In this document: positions 34,309 to 43,514 of the stretch, piece by piece | Position numbering within the stretch: the first letter of the stretch is position 1 | Layout: each line of letters starts with the position of its first letter | Source: Deltaproteobacteria bacterium | GTDB taxonomy: Bacteria > Desulfobacterota > Syntrophia > Syntrophales > UBA2210 | Direction of reading: 5' to 3' | DNA length: 64,000 nucleotides | Assembly: GCA_016933965.1 (NCBI GenBank) | Contig: JAFGTS010000037.1 | Span: forward strand, 1-64,000 | The notes under the pieces: model-generated | Databases searched by the model: none | Told to the model about the DNA's origin: nothing | What the model saw: the letters and a program-made list of their open reading frames with translations, nothing else | Program-made: the position numbers and the translations under genes

Positions 34309-34712
34309 AAGTTCACCGGTTCCATACAGCGAAGCCGCGAATAGAAATGATCCCCCTTATGGATGTCATCTTTCTGCTCCTGGTCACCTTTATTTTTTTC
34401 TCCATGGCCATGACCGTTCAGCGGGGAATTACCGTGGATTTGCCGGCGGCCGCGACGGCCTCGGTCCGTCTTGATGAATGCACGGTGATATCCGCCACGA
34501 ACGACGGCAGGGTCATGGTCGACGGCGTCGATGTCGCCATGAATGAAGTGTATCAGGTCCTTTTCCGCCTTCATGAACGATGTCCGCAGCGGACCGTGGT
34601 CATTGCCGGTGACAGAAAGGCCCCGTACGAAACAATTGTTTTTCTCCTCGACGAGGCGCGCAGAGCGGGGATATCGTCGATATCGGTGGATACGAAATGT
34701 CTGCGGGATTAA
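34305..34712 (+). CDS. exbD: ExbD/TolR-family energiser subunit
   Basis: A 135-residue protein with one N-terminal membrane segment (about 17-38). It carries the conserved membrane aspartate in MIPLMDVIFLLLVTF and has a periplasmic TolR-like domain ending in KAPYETIVFLLDEARRAG. It partners the upstream ExbB in the TonB motor. Start and end overlap the neighbouring genes (4 bases with exbB, 16 with tonB), so production is likely translationally coupled. Confidence 0.92.
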   Translation: MKVHRFHTAKPRIEMIPLMDVIFLLLVTFIFFSMAMTVQRGITVDLPAAATASVRLDECTVISATNDGRVMVDGVDVAMNEVYQVLFRLHERCPQRTVVIAGDRKAPYETIVFLLDEARRAGISSISVDTKCLRD

Positions 34713-35395
34713 GAGGGGACCTTGTCGCGGCGGCACTGGGGGCATTCCTGATCCACGGGCTCGTGGCGGTGCTTCCGGCCGGTCCACCGCCCTTTTCCGT
34801 GTCTGAGAGTTCCCACGCCGACAAGCGTCTTGAATTATCTCTCGTTTCAACTTATAGAGGAACGGAAACGGTCCGGCGGACGACTGATGCCGTCGCACCG
34901 GTCGCGCTGTCTCCTCCGGTGCGTCGCGAACCGGAAATACCGGAGAAGCGCGAGACGCCGCTCGTTGAGAAGAACGTTGGGAAGAACATTTCCAACGCCC
35001 CGCTCCCTGAACGAGCCGTCGTGGCTGATGGGGTGACCGGTGGAAGTGATGATACCCGTAGACCCGTCGTCACCGGTGACCTGAAGGGACCGGTTGAAAG
35101 GGATGTTACTGAGATTCCTCCCCGCTACCGGCGTGCCCCGGCGCCTCCTTACCCGGAGGCATCCCGCCGGCGTGGACAGGAGGGAGTGGTCGTCCTTTCC
35201 GTGGAGGTCCTCGCCGATGGTTCCGTGGGGCATGTGGAGATCAGGAGATCGTCGGAACACGCCTCGCTCGATGATGCGGCACTCCGGGCCGTGCGGGAAT
35301 GGGTCTTCGAGCCCGCCCGTGTGGGAGGCGAGCCCGTCGCCCGATGGGTGGAGATCCCCCTGCGATTTACGCTGCGAGACGCCGGGAAACCATGA
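34697..35395 (+). CDS. tonB: TonB energy-transducing protein
   Basis: A 232-residue periplasm-spanning protein. It has an N-terminal membrane anchor (about 8-28), a proline- and charge-rich linker (about 45-140), and a C-terminal TonB domain (about 145-232). That domain has APPYPEASRRRGQEG, the strand VVVLSVEVLADGSVG and the end WVEIPLRF. It transmits motor energy from ExbB/ExbD to the outer-membrane receptor encoded upstream. The ATG lies inside the end of exbD. The TPR gene starts at its stop with a 4-base overlap. Confidence 0.92.
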   Translation: MSAGLRGDLVAAALGAFLIHGLVAVLPAGPPPFSVSESSHADKRLELSLVSTYRGTETVRRTTDAVAPVALSPPVRREPEIPEKRETPLVEKNVGKNISNAPLPERAVVADGVTGGSDDTRRPVVTGDLKGPVERDVTEIPPRYRRAPAPPYPEASRRRGQEGVVVLSVEVLADGSVGHVEIRRSSEHASLDDAALRAVREWVFEPARVGGEPVARWVEIPLRFTLRDAGKP

Positions 35396-36366
35396 GAAGA
35401 AAAAGAATCATCCATATCGTCATCATATTCTGTATCGCGACAGCCGCGCTTGCCCCCCCGGCGGTCGACCGCGCCGAAGCAGTTTCATCGCGTACATATT
35501 ACCTCCAGGGGAATTCCTTCCTGGTGAAAAAGAAATACGACCGGGCCATTGAACACTATAAAAAGGCCATTTCGATCAATCCCAAGGTCGCTTCCTATCA
35601 TTATCAGCTTGCGGAGGCCTATCGCTGCAAGGAACTGTATGACGAGGCCGTCAAGAACTATCAGGCGGCCCTGGAAATAAAACCGGACTATTATGCCTGC
35701 CACGCGGCGCTGGGACAGATCTATTTTGATCGGGGTGATCTCAGGAAGGCGCTGGAATATTATCGTACGCTTGCCGACAAGTGTCCCCGTGACAGCAGCG
35801 TTCATTTCTCACTGGCACGGATTTGTGAGATCAAGGGTGATATGGACGGGGCGATAAACGAATATGAAACGGCCCTTCGAATACGTTCCGGTTATTACGA
35901 GGCGCTCTGTAATGTCGCCGCCCTGTATGCCATGAAGGGGGATTTTGAAACGGCTGTTTCCCGGTACGTTGCCGCCAGGAAGCTCCGGCCCTACGAGGAG
36001 GACGTGGTGGTGGCGCTCGGTGTGCTCTATACAAAGCTCAGGGAATACGGGAAGGCCGTCGAGATGTTTGATATCGCCGTGAAAATAAATCCCGTCAACC
36101 GGGACATGAGATTTTACCTCGGTAAGGCCTACTATGGGCTCGGTGACATCAATCAAGCGATCAAACAGACGGAGAAGGCGCTGAAAGCGGATCCGGAAAG
36201 CGCCGAAATCCACTTCACCCTGGGTCTTTACTATGATAAGAAGGGCTGGACCGACATGGCAGCCGCTGAGTACCGGGAAGCGCTCCGCCTTGACCCCGAA
36301 TACCTGCTGAAAAAAGTTGAAAAAGCGGGGAAGGGGAGCATTCCACCCGGTGAGAAGAATGGATAA
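35392..36366 (+). CDS. exported tetratricopeptide-repeat protein
   Basis: A 324-residue protein with an N-terminal signal peptide or anchor (about 1-29, ending VDRAEA). It then has about eight consecutive TPR units of 34 residues, for example YDRAIEHYKKAISINPK, YDEAVKNYQAALEIKPD and INQAIKQTEKALKADPE. The start at 35392 overlaps the tonB stop (ATGA); longer frames run inside tonB. TPR arrays bind protein partners. As last gene of the TonB operon it may organise the receptor or motor at the envelope, but no specific function can be given. Confidence 0.85.
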   Translation: MRRKRIIHIVIIFCIATAALAPPAVDRAEAVSSRTYYLQGNSFLVKKKYDRAIEHYKKAISINPKVASYHYQLAEAYRCKELYDEAVKNYQAALEIKPDYYACHAALGQIYFDRGDLRKALEYYRTLADKCPRDSSVHFSLARICEIKGDMDGAINEYETALRIRSGYYEALCNVAALYAMKGDFETAVSRYVAARKLRPYEEDVVVALGVLYTKLREYGKAVEMFDIAVKINPVNRDMRFYLGKAYYGLGDINQAIKQTEKALKADPESAEIHFTLGLYYDKKGWTDMAAAEYREALRLDPEYLLKKVEKAGKGSIPPGEKNG

Positions 36367-36410
36367 ACGGGTGCGGCCGTCATACCCCCGCCATACATAA
36401 GGAGATTGCC

Positions 36411-36983
36411 ATGGAACCTGGTGCAATGAAAAAGCGTCTTGCCGAGCTCATCATCGAACGGTCATTCCAATATCGTGAAGACCCTCCCTTTACGCTTGCC
36501 TCGGGACGGCAGAGCAACTACTACTTCAACTGCAAGACCACCACCCTCGATCCGGAGGGCATGTACCTGATCGGGAATGTCATCTTCGACATACTCGCAG
36601 GATCGAACGTCACCGCCGCCGGTGGCCTGACCCTGGGCGCCGATCCGATGGCGAACGCCCTTTCCCTTGTCTCCTATGAGCGGGGACGGCCCATCAAGGC
36701 TTTTATCGTCAGGAAGGAAGTGAAGGCTCACGGTACGGGCAGGGCCGTTGAAGGGAACGTCCAGGCGGGAGAGCGGGTCGTTATCCTTGACGATGTCATT
36801 ACCACAGGCGGGTCCACCATAACGGCCATCGAACGGGCGCGTGAAGCGGGCCTCGTCGTTGACCGCGTCATCGCCCTGGTGGATCGCGAGGAAGGGGGAC
36901 GGGAAGCGATCGAGAAACTGGTCGAGACGGTCCAGGCCGTGTTTACCAGAAGCGAGATCATGGAACTGTACGGGAATCGATGA
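36411..36983 (+). CDS. pyrE: orotate phosphoribosyltransferase
   Basis: A 190-residue cytosolic enzyme making orotidine-5'-phosphate from orotate and PRPP in pyrimidine synthesis. It shows FTLASGRQSNYYFNCK near the N-terminus (substrate loop), the flexible-loop region FIVRKEVKAHGTG with catalytic Lys/His, and the PRPP signature VVILDDVITTGGST. Length and motif order are typical. AAGGAG precedes the ATG. It lies 44 bases after the TPR gene and could be partly co-transcribed, though it has no link to B12 uptake. Confidence 0.93.
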   Translation: MEPGAMKKRLAELIIERSFQYREDPPFTLASGRQSNYYFNCKTTTLDPEGMYLIGNVIFDILAGSNVTAAGGLTLGADPMANALSLVSYERGRPIKAFIVRKEVKAHGTGRAVEGNVQAGERVVILDDVITTGGSTITAIERAREAGLVVDRVIALVDREEGGREAIEKLVETVQAVFTRSEIMELYGNR

Positions 36984-37032
36984 CGCGCAATTCCTGAAAG
37001 ACCGACCGGCGGCGTTTTCGGGAAGATCCTTC

Positions 37033-37350
37033 CTATTCTCCGTAAACGATGGTAGTGAACTTTCCGTACACGCCGAAGAGATAGTTGACCATCTCTGCGT
37101 CCACGTGGTGTATCTCAGTGATCCCACCATCCTTCATCGCCCGGGCCACGCTGCAATCTCCCACCACGAAAAACCAGAGAAACATTTCCGCCGAGGCCGT
37201 TCCCGTCTTTTCCTGGCTTTCGGCGCCGAGCTGCATATCCAATGTGGGCATGGGAGTTCTCACATTGGTATAGATCCCACCACACCCCGCACACACGCAA
37301 AGGATACCCAGAAGAACAATGATGGACAGAGAACGGGTTCCGCTCCTCAT
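37033..37350 (-). CDS. TRL-like small lipoprotein
   Basis: A 105-residue predicted lipoprotein. The basic start and hydrophobic core are followed by the lipobox CVCAGC, so acylation would occur on that last cysteine (about residue 24). The mature part contains GGIYTNVRTPMP and the block GDCSVARAMKDGGITEIHHVD, characteristic of the TRL-like family of small exported proteins of unknown function. The ATG at 37350 is preceded by AGGAGGA. It is divergent from the RND efflux operon, with a 199-base gap that holds two palindromes. Confidence 0.75.
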   Translation of the reverse strand: MRSGTRSLSIIVLLGILCVCAGCGGIYTNVRTPMPTLDMQLGAESQEKTGTASAEMFLWFFVVGDCSVARAMKDGGITEIHHVDAEMVNYLFGVYGKFTTIVYGE

Positions 37351-37415
37351 GATGACTCCTCCTTTCGCGGGCATCCCGTCACGGGGAGCCCTTCTTGTGG
37401 AACATTATTCCTTAT

Positions 37416-37458
37416 TGTGATCACATTGTGCGATGATTGTATCAGGTATTGCGCAATA
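37416..37458. promoter_or_regulatory. two palindromes, candidate operators
   Basis: TGTGATCACA (37416-37425) and TATTGCGCAATA (37447-37458) are perfect palindromes in the divergent region between the TRL-like lipoprotein and the RND efflux operon. Their size and position suit regulator binding; no regulator gene is adjacent. Confidence 0.4.
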
Positions 37459-37549
37459 TGAAAACATTTGCCGTCTCTGAAAAAATAGAATAAATAAAAA
37501 ACCTTGTTCATCGGGGAAAAGATGCCATAACCGAATCGAGATACCGCCT

Positions 37550-38719
37550 ATGAAGAAAATAGTGATTGCCGCCGTGCTGGTCCTTCTTATTGTGATCGGC
37601 TGGCAGATGTATAAAAGAACGGGAATATCTTCGGAGCAACCTGCCGGGAGGAACAACCCCGTTGTCGCTGTTGAAACGGTGCCGGTCGCCAGGACGGTCA
37701 TCCGGGAAGTGGGGATTTTTACGGGTACTCTGCTGCCCCGTTCCCAGTTCGATGTGGCTCCGAAGATCCCGGGACGGCTCGAAAAGCTCTTTGTGAACAT
37801 CGGTGACCCCGTGAAGCGCGGGCAGTTGATCGCTCTCATCGATGACGATGAATACGTTCAGCAGGTGAACCAGGCACGGGCCGAGCTTGACGTGGCGATG
37901 GCAAACCGGGAGGAAACCCGCAGTTCCCTGAACCTGGCCGAACGGGAGTATGAGCGCGCCCAGGCGCTTCGGGAAAAGAAGATCCTGTCGGAATCCGACC
38001 TTGATGCCGCCGAAGCGAACTATAAGGTCACCCTTGCCCGGCAGAAGGTCGCCGAGGCCCAGGTGGTCCAGAAAGAAGCTGAACTGAAAACGGCGCAGGT
38101 CCGGCTCGACTATGCCCGCATCGCGGTTACCTGGGAGGTGAACGGGGAATCCCGCTTCGTCGGCGAGCGTTTTGTCGATGAAGGGGCCATGCTGACGGCG
38201 AACACCCCGATCGCTTCGATCATCGATATCAGCTCCCTCAAGGCAGTGATACATGTCATTGAGCGGGACTATACGCGGGTGCGGGTGGGACAACCGGCCA
38301 TCATCAGCACCGATGCCTTCCCCGGCAGGACGTTCATGGGTACCATCGACCGTGTCGCGCCACTCCTCAAGGAAGCGGCCCGGCAGGCTCGTGTGGAGAT
38401 CGATGTGCCCAATCCCGAGGGGGTGCTCAAGCCGGGCATGTTCGTCCGCGTCGATATCGAATTCGACCGGCATGAGGACGCCGTCGTCGTGCCTGTCGAT
38501 TCTCTTGTCAAGAACGGGAACGGCTGGAGCCTCTATCTCGCGGACCTTCAGACGATGAAGGCGGTGCGTGTTCCGGTGAAGGTGGGGATCATCAACGGTA
38601 CCGCGGCCGAGATAGTCGAACCCGCTCTTTCAGGGTTCGTCATTATCGTCGGGCAGCATCTCCTCGAGGACGGTGCAGCCATTTCGTTGCCCGGGAAAAC
38701 GGACGAAACGTCGTCTTGA
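37550..38719 (+). CDS. RND efflux periplasmic adaptor (membrane fusion protein)
   Basis: A 389-residue periplasmic adaptor that bridges the inner-membrane RND pump and the outer-membrane channel. It has an N-terminal membrane segment (about 3-18), a lipoyl half (VAPKIPGRLEKLFVNIGDPVKRGQ), a long alpha-helical hairpin (about 105-185), a second lipoyl half (VDEGAMLTANTPIASIID), and beta-barrel and membrane-proximal domains (LKPGMFVRVDIEF). The pump gene start follows within 60 bases. Substrate cannot be predicted with confidence. Confidence 0.92.
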   Translation: MKKIVIAAVLVLLIVIGWQMYKRTGISSEQPAGRNNPVVAVETVPVARTVIREVGIFTGTLLPRSQFDVAPKIPGRLEKLFVNIGDPVKRGQLIALIDDDEYVQQVNQARAELDVAMANREETRSSLNLAEREYERAQALREKKILSESDLDAAEANYKVTLARQKVAEAQVVQKEAELKTAQVRLDYARIAVTWEVNGESRFVGERFVDEGAMLTANTPIASIIDISSLKAVIHVIERDYTRVRVGQPAIISTDAFPGRTFMGTIDRVAPLLKEAARQARVEIDVPNPEGVLKPGMFVRVDIEFDRHEDAVVVPVDSLVKNGNGWSLYLADLQTMKAVRVPVKVGIINGTAAEIVEPALSGFVIIVGQHLLEDGAAISLPGKTDETSS

Positions 38720-38779
38720 GGAGTGGTTGTTACCGATGAAAGAAGCGATCCGCATACATCGCCCGGGAGGGAACGAGTC

Positions 38780-41700
38780 GTGAATCTTTCCCGCGCCGCT
38801 GTTCACCGACCCGTATTCACCGTCATGGTCATCCTCATCATTCTGATCCTGGGAGCGGTGTCGCTGCTCCATCTTCCCATCGACCTGATGCCCGATATCA
38901 CCTATCCGACGCTGACCATCCGGTGCCTTTATGAAGATGCCAGTCCCGAGGAGATAGAGGAACTGGTGACGAGGCCCATTGAAGAGGCCATGAGCGCGGT
39001 GCCGGGCGTCGAGAGCGTTTACTCAGCTTCCGCCGAGGGGGTGAGTAATGTGCGGGTGACCTTTTCCTGGGGGACGGACCTTGATACGGCGGCGAACGAT
39101 ATCCGCGACCGCCTCGACCGGGTGATATCGGTACTTCCCGATGAGGCCGAACGCCCGACCCTCCGTAAATTCGATATCGCCAATTTCCCCGTTCTCATCT
39201 TCGGGGCGTCGGGCGCAATGGGTCCCCTCCAGTTGCGCAAGATCATCGACGACGATGTCAAGTACCGGATAGAACGGGTCCCGGGTGTGGCGTCACTTGA
39301 TGTCTGGGGCGGGTATGAACGGGAGATCCAGGTCAATCTCGATGCCGCTAAGATCAAGGCCATGGGTTTCCCCCTCGATCAGATCCTCGATGCGATCAAG
39401 GCGGGAAACGTGAACCTGCCCGCCGGGACCGTGGAGCGGGGGCAGATCGAGGTCACCATGCGCACGTCGGGTGAGTTCACTAACCTCGATCAGATCGGGG
39501 GGACCGTTGTGGCGATCCGTGACGGAGCGCCCATCAAGCTCGTCGACATCGCCAGTGTCGATAACACCTGGAAAAAGATCACCCGGATAATTCGCGTAAA
39601 CGGCGAGCCAGGCGTGCGGCTCGGTGTTCAGAAACAATCGGGGGCCAATACCGTCGAGGTCGCGCGGAAAGTCCTCGATGAAGCCCGGAAGATCAACCGT
39701 GACATGCCGCAGATACGGCTCACGCCGATCATCGATACATCGGACTATATCAGGAATTCGATCACCAACGTGGGTTTCATGGCCCTCTTCGGCGGTCTCC
39801 TGGCGGTCCTCGTGCTTCTCTTTTTTCTTCGCAACATCATCAGCACCCTCATCATTGCCACGGCCATACCAATTTCGATTATCGCCACCTTCGCACTCAT
39901 GTACTTCGGGGGGCTTACCCTGAACCTCATGACCCTGGGCGGCCTTGCCCTCGGTATCGGTATGCTGGTGGACAACGCCATCGTGGTATTGGAAAACATC
40001 TACCGGCACCGCGAAGAAGGCGAAACGGCGGAAGAAGGGACCATCCGGGGAAGCGGAGAGGTGACCGCCGCGATCATCGCCAGCACGCTCACGACACTGG
40101 CCGTGTTCCTGCCCCTGGTCTTTATCCGCGGCATGTCGGGTGTCATGTTCAAACAACTGGCGATCGTGGTCAGCTTCGCTCTCCTCTGTGCCCTGCTGGT
40201 CGCCCTGACCCTCGTTCCCATGATGGCGGCGAAACTTATGCACCCGGTCAGGGATTATTCCGGCAACAGAGTGCTGCAGCGGTTGTATCGCTTCAGTTCG
40301 CTCTTTTTCGTCCGCATGGAGGACGGGTACAAACGCCTTCTCCACTTCGCCCTCGATCACACTGTAATGGTCGTTGCGGGAACCCTGCTGGTCCTCGGCG
40401 GAAGCCTTCTTCTGATCCCTGCCGTGGGCGTTGAGTTCATGCCTGCCACGGACGAGGGAGAGGTTCGTGTGAATGCCGAAATGAAGATCGGGACCCGGCT
40501 TGATATTCTTTCCGATGTGTTCCGGAATATTGAAGACGTGGTTGCAAGAGAGGTGCCGGAGGCGAAGAACACGGTTACCAGCATCGGAGGGGCGAGCTGG
40601 CGTTCCCAGGGCTCGCACACAGGGCAAATGCGTATTGCCTTGAAACCAAAGGCGAAGCGCTCGCGTACCAGTGATCAGGTCGCAGCCGACCTGCGCAGGA
40701 AGCTGACCGGCATTCCCGGCGTCGTTATTCGAACGAGATCGGGCCAAGGGCTCATGATTCTCCGGATCTTTTCTGGCGGGGAAACGGAAAGGGTCCAGAT
40801 CGATATCAGGGGATACGACCTGGAAACGGCCGATCTCCTCGCCGGGCGGGTTCAGAAAATCGTCGAGTCCGTTGAGGGGGTGACCGATGCCCAGGTCAGC
40901 AGGGAGTCCGGAAATCCTGAAGAGGTTATTCATGTGGACCGGCAGAAGGCGGCTGACATGAACCTGACGGTCTCGCAGATCGCCAACATGCTCCAGACCG
41001 TCCTTTCAGGCACCAATGCCGGGACCTACCGTGAGGGAGGCGATGAATACGATATCCGTGTCAAGATTGCGGATGCCGACAAACTGGACCTCCGGGAGAT
41101 ACTCGACATGACGCTGGTTTCATCGGGAGGTGAGCCCGTGGTCCTGAGGAATGTGGTCGCCATCGAGCCGAAAACAGGCCCCGCCCGCATCGAGCGAAAG
41201 GATCAGGAACGAACGATCACGGTCTCCGCCAATATCAGCGGGCGGGACATGGGCTCCATTCTTGATGACATCCGTGAAAGACTGACCGCACTGGCGGTTC
41301 CCCGCAATTTCAGCATCGTTTTCAGCGGCGATTATGAAGAACAGCAGAAGGCCTTTCGGGAACTGCTCGTAAGCCTCATCCTCGCGCTGGTTCTCGTCTA
41401 CATGGTCATGGCATCGCTCTATGAATCGCTCCGCTACCCCCTGGTGGTCATGTTCTCCGTTCCATTCGCCGCCATCGGTGTCATCCTGATGCTCTTTTTC
41501 AGCGGTACCACCTTCAATGTCCAGTCCTTCATCGGGTGTATCATGCTGGGCGGGATCGTCGTCAATAATGCCATACTGCTTGTTGACCACATCAACCTTC
41601 TGCGGCGACGCGACGCGATGCTGCTCCGGGAAGCCATCGAGGAAGCGGGACGCCGGCGCCTCCGTCCCATTCTGATGACGGCCATGACGACCATACTGGC

Positions 41701-41875
41701 CATGGTTCCCCTGGCCATCGGACTGGGTGAGGGCGGCGAGGTACAGGCGCCGCTGGCGCGGGCCGTCATCGGGGGCCTTATCAGTTCTACCTTGATCACG
41801 CTCCTCATCGTCCCCACGGTGTATCTCTTCTTCGAGACGCGGCTTACAAGAACGGCGGGAAAGGAAAAACCATGA
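38780..41875 (+). CDS. RND-family efflux transporter, inner-membrane pump
   Basis: A 1031-residue AcrB/HAE1-type proton-driven pump. The first membrane helix begins at LSRAAVHRPVFTVMVILI. The proton-relay aspartates lie in GLALGIGMLVDNAIVVLENI (about residue 390 onward), and the second half repeats the topology with FIGCIMLGGIVVNNAILLVDHI. I start at GTG 38780 because GGGAGGGA lies eight bases upstream and the family N-terminus begins there; an upstream GTG at 38723 is in frame but has no good site. The outer-membrane channel gene overlaps the stop by 4 bases, completing the tripartite system. Confidence 0.93.
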   Translation: MNLSRAAVHRPVFTVMVILIILILGAVSLLHLPIDLMPDITYPTLTIRCLYEDASPEEIEELVTRPIEEAMSAVPGVESVYSASAEGVSNVRVTFSWGTDLDTAANDIRDRLDRVISVLPDEAERPTLRKFDIANFPVLIFGASGAMGPLQLRKIIDDDVKYRIERVPGVASLDVWGGYEREIQVNLDAAKIKAMGFPLDQILDAIKAGNVNLPAGTVERGQIEVTMRTSGEFTNLDQIGGTVVAIRDGAPIKLVDIASVDNTWKKITRIIRVNGEPGVRLGVQKQSGANTVEVARKVLDEARKINRDMPQIRLTPIIDTSDYIRNSITNVGFMALFGGLLAVLVLLFFLRNIISTLIIATAIPISIIATFALMYFGGLTLNLMTLGGLALGIGMLVDNAIVVLENIYRHREEGETAEEGTIRGSGEVTAAIIASTLTTLAVFLPLVFIRGMSGVMFKQLAIVVSFALLCALLVALTLVPMMAAKLMHPVRDYSGNRVLQRLYRFSSLFFVRMEDGYKRLLHFALDHTVMVVAGTLLVLGGSLLLIPAVGVEFMPATDEGEVRVNAEMKIGTRLDILSDVFRNIEDVVAREVPEAKNTVTSIGGASWRSQGSHTGQMRIALKPKAKRSRTSDQVAADLRRKLTGIPGVVIRTRSGQGLMILRIFSGGETERVQIDIRGYDLETADLLAGRVQKIVESVEGVTDAQVSRESGNPEEVIHVDRQKAADMNLTVSQIANMLQTVLSGTNAGTYREGGDEYDIRVKIADADKLDLREILDMTLVSSGGEPVVLRNVVAIEPKTGPARIERKDQERTITVSANISGRDMGSILDDIRERLTALAVPRNFSIVFSGDYEEQQKAFRELLVSLILALVLVYMVMASLYESLRYPLVVMFSVPFAAIGVILMLFFSGTTFNVQSFIGCIMLGGIVVNNAILLVDHINLLRRRDAMLLREAIEEAGRRRLRPILMTAMTTILAMVPLAIGLGEGGEVQAPLARAVIGGLISSTLITLLIVPTVYLFFETRLTRTAGKEKP

Positions 41876-43473
41876 TGGTGAAGGGAGGCGGAAACCTGTT
41901 CGGAAGAAAGGGACTCGTCCGTCCCCTCCTGCTTGCGGGGATCATGCTCTGTCTCTTTTCCTGCATGAAGCCGCAACCGGCTCTTGAGACGAACTACATC
42001 GGGCCCGTCAGGCAGGAAACGCCGGGCGAGACCGCCCGCGAAGAATCGATACAGCCGGTTCAGACCGAGACGGGACCCATGCAGGTGACCGTGCGGGACG
42101 CGATCCTCATGACGCTGGAAAACAACCGCTCGCTGGCCGTAGAAAAGATGAACCCTGAGATCCGGAGGGCGGAAGAGGAAATTGAGCGGGCGCTCTTTGA
42201 CCCCGTCATCGGCACCGTCTATTCCCGATACCGGGAAAAGCGCGATGCCGCGATACTTACAACGAATGAGAAACTGACCAACGAGGTCGATGCGGGAATC
42301 GGCGTGTCCGCATACCTGCCCACGGGGACCGGGGTGGAAGTCGGGTTTTCAACAGAGGAAAGCTGGTCGGATCTTTACAGTGACGATCTTCACGCATCGC
42401 GTCTGGGTGTCAGCGTAACCCAGGCCCTGCTCCAGGGAGGCGGGCTTGGTTACAATCTTGCCGCGCTGCGACAGGCCCGGTTGCAGACGAGGGCGACGGA
42501 GTATGAGCTTCGAGGGTTTGCCGAAGCCCTTGTCGCGGACATTGAAGAAACATACTGGGATTATGCCCTGACGCAGCGACAGATCGCCATTTATTGTGAG
42601 TCGCTGAACCTGGCAGAAAAACAGAAGAGCGAGACCGAAGAAATGATCCGGATCGGTTCCCTGGCAGAATCTGAACTCGTTGCGGCAGAAGCGGAGATCG
42701 CCCTGCGAAGGGAAGGACTCATAAACGCGCGAAGCACCCTGGAAAAAACCCGGTTGCGGCTTCTTAGGCTCTTGAACCCGCCCGGTGAGAATCCCTGGCG
42801 GCGTGATGTCGTACTTCTCGACCAGCCGGTTGTTCCCGATGCACGGCTTGATGATGTTGAAGCCCACGTGGCGGTGGCGCTCCGGATGCGGCCGGACCTC
42901 AACGAATCCCGCGTGCAGGAAAAACAGGGCGACCTGGAGGTCGTCAAAACAAAGAACGGACTTCTTCCGAAGATGGATTTTTTCATCAGCCTGGGAAAGA
43001 CGGGATATGCCGAATCTTTTGGCTCCTCCGTCGGAAACATCGACGGGGATTCCTATGATATCACGGCGGGCGTCACCCTTGCGTATCCGATCATCAACCG
43101 GGACGAACGGGCCCGTCACCGGCGTTCCCTCATAACGGCGCAGCAGAGGCGGGAGTCGGTGAAAAATCTTGCCCAACTGGTGCAGGTAGATGTCCGGTCA
43201 GCCTATATAGAGGTCATGCGGGCGAAGGAACAGCTCAGTGCCACTGAAGCCACCCGAAAGCTGCAGGAAGAGAAGGTCCGGGTTGAAACGGAAAAGTTTC
43301 ACGTGGGCAAGTCAACGACACTGCTTGTTGCCCAGGCGCACCGTGACCTTCTGGAAAGCCGGATATCGGAGACCAGGGCCGTTGCGAACTACCTCAAGGC
43401 GCTGGTCGAACTGTACCGGCTCGAGGGTTCCCTGCTCGAACGTCGCGGTATCGTCTCCCCTGGCGCGATGTAA
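41872..43473 (+). CDS. TolC-family outer-membrane efflux channel, lipoprotein type
   Basis: A 533-residue outer-membrane factor. It has a signal peptide with lipobox CLFSC (lipidated Cys about residue 34), a short Pro/Glu-rich linker, and two OEP halves (about 75-290 and 310-525). Each half has the long helical pattern of TolC proteins, e.g. NRSLAVEKMNPEIRRAEEEIE and the repeat-like VRVETEKFHVGKSTTL. It is coupled to the pump gene by ATGA overlap. It would form the exit duct for the RND pump. Confidence 0.9.
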   Translation: MMVKGGGNLFGRKGLVRPLLLAGIMLCLFSCMKPQPALETNYIGPVRQETPGETAREESIQPVQTETGPMQVTVRDAILMTLENNRSLAVEKMNPEIRRAEEEIERALFDPVIGTVYSRYREKRDAAILTTNEKLTNEVDAGIGVSAYLPTGTGVEVGFSTEESWSDLYSDDLHASRLGVSVTQALLQGGGLGYNLAALRQARLQTRATEYELRGFAEALVADIEETYWDYALTQRQIAIYCESLNLAEKQKSETEEMIRIGSLAESELVAAEAEIALRREGLINARSTLEKTRLRLLRLLNPPGENPWRRDVVLLDQPVVPDARLDDVEAHVAVALRMRPDLNESRVQEKQGDLEVVKTKNGLLPKMDFFISLGKTGYAESFGSSVGNIDGDSYDITAGVTLAYPIINRDERARHRRSLITAQQRRESVKNLAQLVQVDVRSAYIEVMRAKEQLSATEATRKLQEEKVRVETEKFHVGKSTTLLVAQAHRDLLESRISETRAVANYLKALVELYRLEGSLLERRGIVSPGAM

Positions 43474-43514
43474 AAGAAACACGGGGATAACACCGTCTCT
43501 GAATTACCTGGCAA

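Noticed and set aside
37033-37350. Link between the TRL-like lipoprotein and tRNA genes
   Set aside because: The nearest tRNA is 8 kb away; the family name alone gives no functional connection.
39293-40933. Long open frame (546 codons) opposite the RND pump
   Set aside because: Low-complexity, His/Asp/Gly-rich translation and complete overlap with a conserved pump gene; a shadow frame.
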